From Glycomyces terrestris (GTDB lineage: Bacteria; Actinomycetota; Actinomycetes; Mycobacteriales; Micromonosporaceae), in assembly GCF_003933745.1 (NCBI RefSeq), contig NZ_RSEB01000006.1, positions 186,001-250,000 of the forward strand: a stretch of DNA of 64,000 nucleotides, read 5' to 3'. Position 1 is the stretch's first letter. Every line of letters begins with the position of its first letter. The notes under the pieces are model-generated. The model did not search any database, was not told the origin of the DNA, and saw only the letters and a program-made list of their open reading frames with translations. Below are positions 59,015-64,000 of the stretch, in pieces. The position numbers and the translations under genes are program-made.

Positions 59015-59908
59015 ATGTTCGAAGAAGGACAGTACTTCGCGCCGGTCAACACCGACGCCGACGGCACGGTCGTCGTGGAGCTGGGTGAGACCCACCCGGG
59101 CTTCGCGGACGCCGAATACCGCGAACGGCGCAACGCCATCGCGGCACTCGCATTGGACTGGAGGCCCGGCCTACCCATGCCGACGGTCGACTACACCGAT
59201 GCCGAGCACGAGATATGGCGGCTGGTCAGTGCGGAACTGGCCGTCAAGCACCAGGCCCTGGCCGCACACGACTACCTCGACGGTGCCGAGCGCCTCAAGC
59301 TCCCCGCCGACCACATCCCGCAGCTCCACGAGGTCTCCGAGCTGCTGGAGCCCCTGACCGGGTTCAGCTACCTGCCCGCGGCGGGGCTGGTGCCGCTGCG
59401 CGACTTCTACGGCGTGCTCGCCGACGGGAAGTTCCACGCGACCCAGTACATCCGCCACCACTCGGTGCCGCTGTACACGCCGGAGCCGGACGTGATCCAC
59501 GAGGTCATCGGCCACGCCAACGCCCTCGCCGCGCCCCGCTTCGCCGCCCTGTACCGCGCCGCCGGGGACGCGGCCCGCCGCGTGCACTCCGAGGACGCGC
59601 TCGAGTTCGTCTCCCGCGTCTTCTGGTTCACCCTCGAGTTCGGGGTGATCAGCGAGCCGGACGGCCTCAAGGCGTACGGCGCGGGCATCCTCTCCTCGTA
59701 CGGGGAGATCGACGAGTTCCGGGACATGACGATCCTGCCGCTCGACCTGGTCACCATGGGCACCATCGACTACGACATCACGCACTACCAGGACAAGCTG
59801 TTCGACGCGGGGTCGATGGACCGGCTGGAGGACGTCGTCGGCGAGTTCTGGGAGACGTGCGACGACGACATGATCGAGCGGCTCAAGGCGGACGCGAAGG
59901 CCGCCTAG
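59015..59908 (+). CDS. phhA: Phenylalanine 4-monooxygenase
   Basis: A 297-residue aromatic amino acid hydroxylase, single domain as in other bacteria. The iron ligands are H162 and H167 in VIHEVIGHANAL and E208 in FWFTLEFG; LTGFSYLPAAGLVPLRDFY and ATQYIRHHSVPLYTPEPD precede them. It converts phenylalanine to tyrosine with O2 and a reduced pterin, which implies aerobic metabolism. TTGACA at 58980 with a weak TGGACT -10 precedes it. Its TAG shares CTAG with the convergent PPOX gene. Confidence 0.94.
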   Translation: MFEEGQYFAPVNTDADGTVVVELGETHPGFADAEYRERRNAIAALALDWRPGLPMPTVDYTDAEHEIWRLVSAELAVKHQALAAHDYLDGAERLKLPADHIPQLHEVSELLEPLTGFSYLPAAGLVPLRDFYGVLADGKFHATQYIRHHSVPLYTPEPDVIHEVIGHANALAAPRFAALYRAAGDAARRVHSEDALEFVSRVFWFTLEFGVISEPDGLKAYGAGILSSYGEIDEFRDMTILPLDLVTMGTIDYDITHYQDKLFDAGSMDRLEDVVGEFWETCDDDMIERLKADAKAA

Positions 59909-60543
59909 TACAGCTGCTTGGCGTAGGTCTCGCCGTAGTACTCGACGAGCTCGTCGAGGGTCTTGTCCACGTCCTGGGTCTCCTTGACCATCTGCGCGTG
60001 GCTCGGCAGGGCGTCGGGCGCCCACGTCTCGGGCTTCCAGATGCCCGACCGCATCGACGCCTTGCCGCAGTGGAAGAAGATCGTGTCGATCTCGACCACG
60101 AGCGCGAGCACCGGCCGGTGGCCCTTGACGACCATGTCCGCGAAGAAGGGCGCGTCCGAGACCACTCGGGCGCGCCCGTTGATCCGCAGCGTCTCGCGCC
60201 GCCCCGGAATGAGCGAGAGCAGGCCGACGTGCGGGTTCGCGAGCACGTTGTGGTACCCGTCGACCCGGTGGTTGCCCTTGCGCTCGGGGATCGCGACCGT
60301 GCGGTCGTCCAGCACGTGCACGAGGTGCCCGGCCGGGTCGCCCTTGGGGGAGGCGTCGCAGTTGCCCTCGGCGTCGGCGGTCGCCACCACGACGTAGGGG
60401 GAGGCCGCGAGCCACTCGCGGTCCCGCTCATGGAGCCGCGGCCGCTCCTTCTGCGCCGCTTGGGGTTTCACCTCACCGACGATCTCCCGGAGCTTCTGGG
60501 GGTCGGTCACTTCGGTCCACGTGCGGGCGTCCACGGCGTCCAT
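59905..60543 (-). CDS. PPOX-class (pyridoxamine-phosphate-oxidase-like) flavoprotein
   Basis: A 212-residue split-barrel FMN protein. YVVVATADAEGNCDASPKGDPAGHLVHVLDDRTVAIPERKGNHRVDGYHNVLANPHVGLLSLIPG carries the FMN-binding pattern of the MSMEG_1061-like PPOX group, followed by ETLRINGRARVVSD and HCGKASMRSGIWKPE. Substrate unknown. ATG 60543 is preferred over 60570 because GGAAGGGA lies just before it and the upstream extension is only Pro-rich. Stop overlaps the phhA stop. Confidence 0.86.
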   Translation of the reverse strand: MDAVDARTWTEVTDPQKLREIVGEVKPQAAQKERPRLHERDREWLAASPYVVVATADAEGNCDASPKGDPAGHLVHVLDDRTVAIPERKGNHRVDGYHNVLANPHVGLLSLIPGRRETLRINGRARVVSDAPFFADMVVKGHRPVLALVVEIDTIFFHCGKASMRSGIWKPETWAPDALPSHAQMVKETQDVDKTLDELVEYYGETYAKQLY

Positions 60544-60723
60544 ATCGGTCCCTTCCGGCGGGGGTGCCATTCCGACCCGATGCTACGCCCGGCCCGGAAC
60601 GCGGGCAACCGTCTTCAACGCGCGCGGCGTCCCGTTCCGGCCGCTGTGATCTTGACCCGCCACCCTGCCCATCCTGTGAAACCGACTTCCCACGACGCGG
60701 CACGCGCAAGTACCCTTGACCGC

Positions 60724-63700
60724 GTGTCTGAGCAGAGCATCTTCCTCGAAACCCTGAAGCGCCGCGTCGTCATCGCCGACGGGGGCATGGGCACGATGCT
60801 CCAGACCTTCGACCCGACGATGGAGGACTACGACGGCCACGAGGGCCTCTCCGACATCCTGTGCCTGACCAGGCCCGACATCGTCCTCGGCATCCACGAC
60901 GCCTACCTCGCGGCCGGCGCCGAGTGCGTCGAGACCAACAGCTTCAACGCCAACTACGGCGGCCTGGTCGAATACGGCCTCGAAGCCCGCGCCCGCGAGC
61001 TCGCCCGCGCGGCCGCCTCCCTCGCCCGCCGCAAGGCCGACGAGTACGCCACCCCCGAATGGCCCCGCTTCGTCCTCGGCTCCATGGGCGGCGGCACCCG
61101 CCTGCCCACCCTCGGCCACGCCCCGTTCGCGCTCCTGCGCGACCACTACGAGGAGTGCTCCGCCGGCCTCATCGAAGGCGGCGCCGACGCCCTCCTGGTC
61201 GAGACCGCCCAGGACCTCCTCCAGGCCAAGGCCGCCGTCATCGGCGCCAAGCGCGCCAACGCCGCCCTCGGCACCAGCGTCCCGATCATCGCCCAGGTCA
61301 CCGTCGAGACCACCGGCACCATGCTCGTCGGCGGCGAGATCGGCGCCGCCCTCACCAGCCTCGCCGCCCTCGGCATCGACCTCATCGGCCTCAACTGCGC
61401 CACCGGGCCCGACGAGATGAGCGAGTCCATCCGCTACCTCTCCCGGCACTCGCCCGTGCCCATCTCGGTCATGCCGAACGCCGGCCTGCCCGTCCTCGGC
61501 CCGAACGGCGCCGTCTACCCGCTCACCCCCGAGGAGCTCGCCGACGCCCACGAGGAGTTCGTCAAGAACTTCGGCGTCAACCTCGTCGGCGGCTGCTGCG
61601 GCACCACCCCCGACCACATCCGCGCCGTCCGCGAGCGCCTCGGCGGCGCCGACCTCATCGCCCCCAGGGAGCGCACCCCCGTCCTCGAAGCGGGCGCCTC
61701 CTCCTCGTACCACCACGTCCCCTACCGCCAGGACGCCTCCATCCTCAACGTCGGCGAGCGCACCAACGCCAACGGCTCCAAGGCCTTCCGCGACGCCATG
61801 CTCGCCGCCGACTACGACCGCTGCGTCGAGATCGCCCGCGAGCAGGCCGGCGGCGGCTCCCACCTCCTCGACCTCTGCGTCGACTACGTCGGCCGCGACG
61901 GCGCCGAGGACATGAAGGTCCTCGCCTCCCGCTTCGCCACCGCCTCCACCCTCCCGATCATGCTCGACTCCACCGAGCCGAACGTGGTCGAAGCCGGCCT
62001 CGAGGCCCTCGGCGGCAAGTGCATCGTCAACTCCGTCAACTTCGAGGACGGCGACGGCCCGAACTCCCGCTACCAGCGCATGATGCCCCTCGTCGCCGAG
62101 CACGGCGCCGGCGTCGTCGCCCTCTGCATCGACGAGGAGGGCCAGGCCCGCGACCGCGAATGGAAAGTGGGAGTCGCCGCCCGCCTCATCGACGACCTCA
62201 CCGGCACCTGGGGCATGCGCATCGAGGACATCTTCGTCGACGCCCTCACCTTCCCCATCTCCACCGGCCAGGAGGAGACCCGCCGCGACGGGCTCGAGAC
62301 CATCGAGGCCATCCGCGAGATCGCCCGCCGCTACCCCGGCGTCAACTTCACCCTCGGCATCTCCAACATCTCCTTCGGCCTCAACCCCGCCGCCCGCCAG
62401 GTCCTCAACTCCGTGTTCCTCAACGAATGCGTCGAAGCGGGCCTGACCAGCGCCATCGTCCACGCCTCCAAGATCCTGCCCATGGCCTCCATCCCCAAGG
62501 AACAGCAGCAGGTCGCCCTCGACATGGTCTACGACCGCCGCACTGCGGACTACGACCCGCTCCAGCGCCTCATCGAGATCTTCGACGGCGTCAGCCTCGC
62601 CGGCTCCAAGGAGGCCCGCGCCGAAGCCCTCGCCGCCCTCCCGCTCGGCGAGCGCCTCGCCCAGCGCATCATCGACGGCGACAAGAACGGCATGGACACC
62701 GACCTCGACGAGGCCCTCGCCGAAGGCAGGCGCCCGCTCGACATCATCAACGACCACCTCCTCGAAGGCATGAAGGTCGTCGGCGACCGCTTCGGCTCCG
62801 GCCAGATGCAGCTCCCGTTCGTCCTCCAGTCCGCCGAGGCCATGAAGTTCGCCGTCGCCCACCTCGAACCCCACATGGACAAGGCCGACTCCACCGACAA
62901 GGGCACCATCGTCCTCGCCACCGTCCGCGGCGACGTCCACGACATCGGCAAGAACCTCGTCGACATCATCCTGTCCAACAACGGCTACACCGTCGTCAAC
63001 CTCGGCATCAAGCAGCCCATCAACGCCATCCTCGACGCCGCCGAGGAGCACCGGGCCGACGTCATCGGCATGAGCGGCCTCCTCGTCAAGTCCACGGTCA
63101 TCATGAAGGACAACCTCGCCGAGATGATGGCCCGCTCGATGCACACGCGCTGGCCGGTCCTCCTCGGCGGCGCCGCGCTCACCCGCGCCTACGTCGAGGA
63201 CGACCTGCGCGAGATGTTCGAAGGCGGCGAAGTCCACTACGCGCGCGACGCGTTCGAGGGCCTCGACCTCATGAACAAGGTCATGACCGCCCGCCGCACC
63301 GGCGTCCCCATCGTCGACGCGGAGAAGGAGGCGAAGATCGCCCTGCGCCGCGAACGCCGCGCCAAGCAGGCCACGCTCGTCGCCGACACCCTCCCCGACC
63401 TCGACGACACCTCGGTGCGCTCCGACGTCGCCACCGACGTCGAGATCCCCGTCCCGCCCTTCTACGGCTCCCGCGTCGTCAAGGGCGTCCAGACCTCCGA
63501 GTACGCCGCCCTGCTCGACGAGCGCGCCACCTTCCTCGGCCAGTGGGGCCTCAAGCCGACCCGCGGCGACGACGGCCCCTCCTACGAGGAGCTCGTCGAG
63601 ACCGAGGGCCGCCCCCGCCTGCGCTACTGGCTCGACCGCCTCGCCACCGACAACGTCATCGAGGCGAAGGTCGCCTACGCGTACTTCCCGGCCTACGCCG

Positions 63701-64000
63701 AAGGCAACACCCTCGTCGTCCTCGACGAGAACGGCCACGCCGAACGCGCCCGCTTCACCTTCCCGCGCCAGCGCCAAGGCCGGCGCCTGTGCCTCGCGGA
63801 CTTCTTCCGCGCCAAGGACGGCGAGCAGCTCGACGTCCTCGGCATGCAGCTGGTCACCCTCGGCTCCAAGGTCTCCGAGTACACCAACGAGCTGTTCCAG
63901 GCCAACGCCTACCGCGACTACCTCGAAGTGCACGGCCTCACCGTGCAGCTCACCGAGTCCCTCGCCGAGTACTGGCACCGCCGCATGCGCCGCGAATGGG
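60724..64000 (+). CDS. metH: Cobalamin-dependent methionine synthase, 3' end outside window
   Basis: The first 1,092 residues of MetH. The homocysteine domain begins VVIADGGMGTMLQ, with zinc cysteines C225 (LNCATG) and C291/C292 (GGCCGT). The pterin domain has ILNVGERTNANGSKAFRDAM. The cobalamin domain has GDVHDIGKN, with axial His739, and the start of the reactivation domain (about 905 onward) has YGSRVVKGVQ and EYWHRRMRREW at the window edge. About 50-130 residues are missing. It makes methionine from homocysteine using methyl-THF. GTG start, 7 nt after TACCCT (leaderless). No room or consensus for a cobalamin riboswitch was seen upstream. Confidence 0.97.
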   Translation, partial: MSEQSIFLETLKRRVVIADGGMGTMLQTFDPTMEDYDGHEGLSDILCLTRPDIVLGIHDAYLAAGAECVETNSFNANYGGLVEYGLEARARELARAAASLARRKADEYATPEWPRFVLGSMGGGTRLPTLGHAPFALLRDHYEECSAGLIEGGADALLVETAQDLLQAKAAVIGAKRANAALGTSVPIIAQVTVETTGTMLVGGEIGAALTSLAALGIDLIGLNCATGPDEMSESIRYLSRHSPVPISVMPNAGLPVLGPNGAVYPLTPEELADAHEEFVKNFGVNLVGGCCGTTPDHIRAVRERLGGADLIAPRERTPVLEAGASSSYHHVPYRQDASILNVGERTNANGSKAFRDAMLAADYDRCVEIAREQAGGGSHLLDLCVDYVGRDGAEDMKVLASRFATASTLPIMLDSTEPNVVEAGLEALGGKCIVNSVNFEDGDGPNSRYQRMMPLVAEHGAGVVALCIDEEGQARDREWKVGVAARLIDDLTGTWGMRIEDIFVDALTFPISTGQEETRRDGLETIEAIREIARRYPGVNFTLGISNISFGLNPAARQVLNSVFLNECVEAGLTSAIVHASKILPMASIPKEQQQVALDMVYDRRTADYDPLQRLIEIFDGVSLAGSKEARAEALAALPLGERLAQRIIDGDKNGMDTDLDEALAEGRRPLDIINDHLLEGMKVVGDRFGSGQMQLPFVLQSAEAMKFAVAHLEPHMDKADSTDKGTIVLATVRGDVHDIGKNLVDIILSNNGYTVVNLGIKQPINAILDAAEEHRADVIGMSGLLVKSTVIMKDNLAEMMARSMHTRWPVLLGGAALTRAYVEDDLREMFEGGEVHYARDAFEGLDLMNKVMTARRTGVPIVDAEKEAKIALRRERRAKQATLVADTLPDLDDTSVRSDVATDVEIPVPPFYGSRVVKGVQTSEYAALLDERATFLGQWGLKPTRGDDGPSYEELVETEGRPRLRYWLDRLATDNVIEAKVAYAYFPAYAEGNTLVVLDENGHAERARFTFPRQRQGRRLCLADFFRAKDGEQLDVLGMQLVTLGSKVSEYTNELFQANAYRDYLEVHGLTVQLTESLAEYWHRRMRREW

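Noticed and set aside
57240-60543. Hydrogenase maturation operon around hoxX
   Set aside because: Neighbours are mshC, phhA and a PPOX flavoprotein; no hydrogenase structural or hyp genes are present.
60544-60723. Cobalamin riboswitch upstream of metH
   Set aside because: The gap is only 180 bp, shared with a divergent gene, and no B12-box-like conserved sequence was seen; a -10 hexamer 7 nt before the GTG suggests a leaderless mRNA.
60583-63978. A 1,131-codon open frame on the minus strand opposite metH
   Set aside because: It is a shadow of the C-ended codons of metH. Its translation is a repetitive Gly/Ala/Val/Asp/Glu sequence with no domain, while the plus strand encodes a textbook methionine synthase.
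1-64000. tRNA or rRNA genes
   Set aside because: I looked for GTTCGANNC-type T-loops with an adjoining acceptor stem and for rRNA-like stretches and found none; a covariance-model scan would be decisive.

Overview
The window is very GC-rich, densely packed actinobacterial chromosomal DNA. It carries a mycothiol gene (mshC), many TANNNT promoters placed 6-7 nt before the start codon (leaderless mRNAs), frequent GTG and TTG starts, and 1-4 bp ATGA/GTGA overlaps inside operons. The family cannot be fixed from sequence alone; a filamentous or Glycomyces-like actinomycete would fit. No rRNA, tRNA, CRISPR array or prophage was seen. Both ends cut genes: a peptide ABC permease on the left and metH on the right.

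Layout. 1-2,655 (-): peptide-type ABC transporter (permease fragment and a membrane-anchored binding protein). 2,886-7,920 (+): aspT-aspD-aspT, an aspartate 4-decarboxylase between two aspartate:alanine exchanger-type transporters. 7,917-14,113: SMP-30 lactonase (-), an IclR regulator and the glycerol operon glpF-glpK-glpD (+), closed by a T-tailed terminator and followed by a 90-bp tandem repeat. 14,480-18,513: three small regulator/target units (HTH regulator with MFS pump, DUF4267 with TetR, ECF41-like sigma factor). 18,514-25,025 (-): lacI-ABC sugar transporter-GH42 beta-galactosidase operon. 25,116-27,965 (-): three-subunit HcnABC/opine-oxidase-like dehydrogenase. 28,350-39,388: NAD-binding reductase, GlxA-type regulator, Otr(A)/Tet(M)-like ribosomal protection protein, two tandem serpin-like proteins, a DinB/MDMPI-fold protein, a heterodimeric ABC exporter and a small membrane protein.

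39,473-48,363 contains DinB and unknown genes, an IS5-type remnant, a small MITE-like element, and then the most striking block. kamA-kce (-) diverge from kdd-kamD-kamE-kal and a MutL-like ATPase gene (+). Together these encode the lysine 2,3-/5,6-aminomutase route: L-lysine to beta-lysine to 3,5-diaminohexanoate to 5-amino-3-oxohexanoate, then cleavage with acetyl-CoA to acetoacetate and 3-aminobutyryl-CoA, and deamination to crotonyl-CoA. This pathway is classically that of anaerobic lysine fermenters.

48,500-64,000: a KhtTU-like cation/proton antiporter pair, an M20 peptidase, an ABC-F protein behind a six-residue leader peptide (MLIFFS), an AraC regulator and VOC protein, an aldo/keto reductase, mshC, a stand-alone hoxX homologue, phenylalanine 4-monooxygenase, a PPOX-class flavoprotein and B12-dependent methionine synthase (5' 1,092 codons).

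The catabolic theme is use of amino acids, glycerol, galactosides and peptides. Besides kamA/kamDE, the observations most worth checking are the serpin pair, the leader ORFs before two ribosome-protection genes, the sigma-factor frame that has no stop of its own, and the stop-codon-embedded MITE. Lengths and motifs were read from the sequence; all functional names rest on recognised motifs and family knowledge, without database searches.
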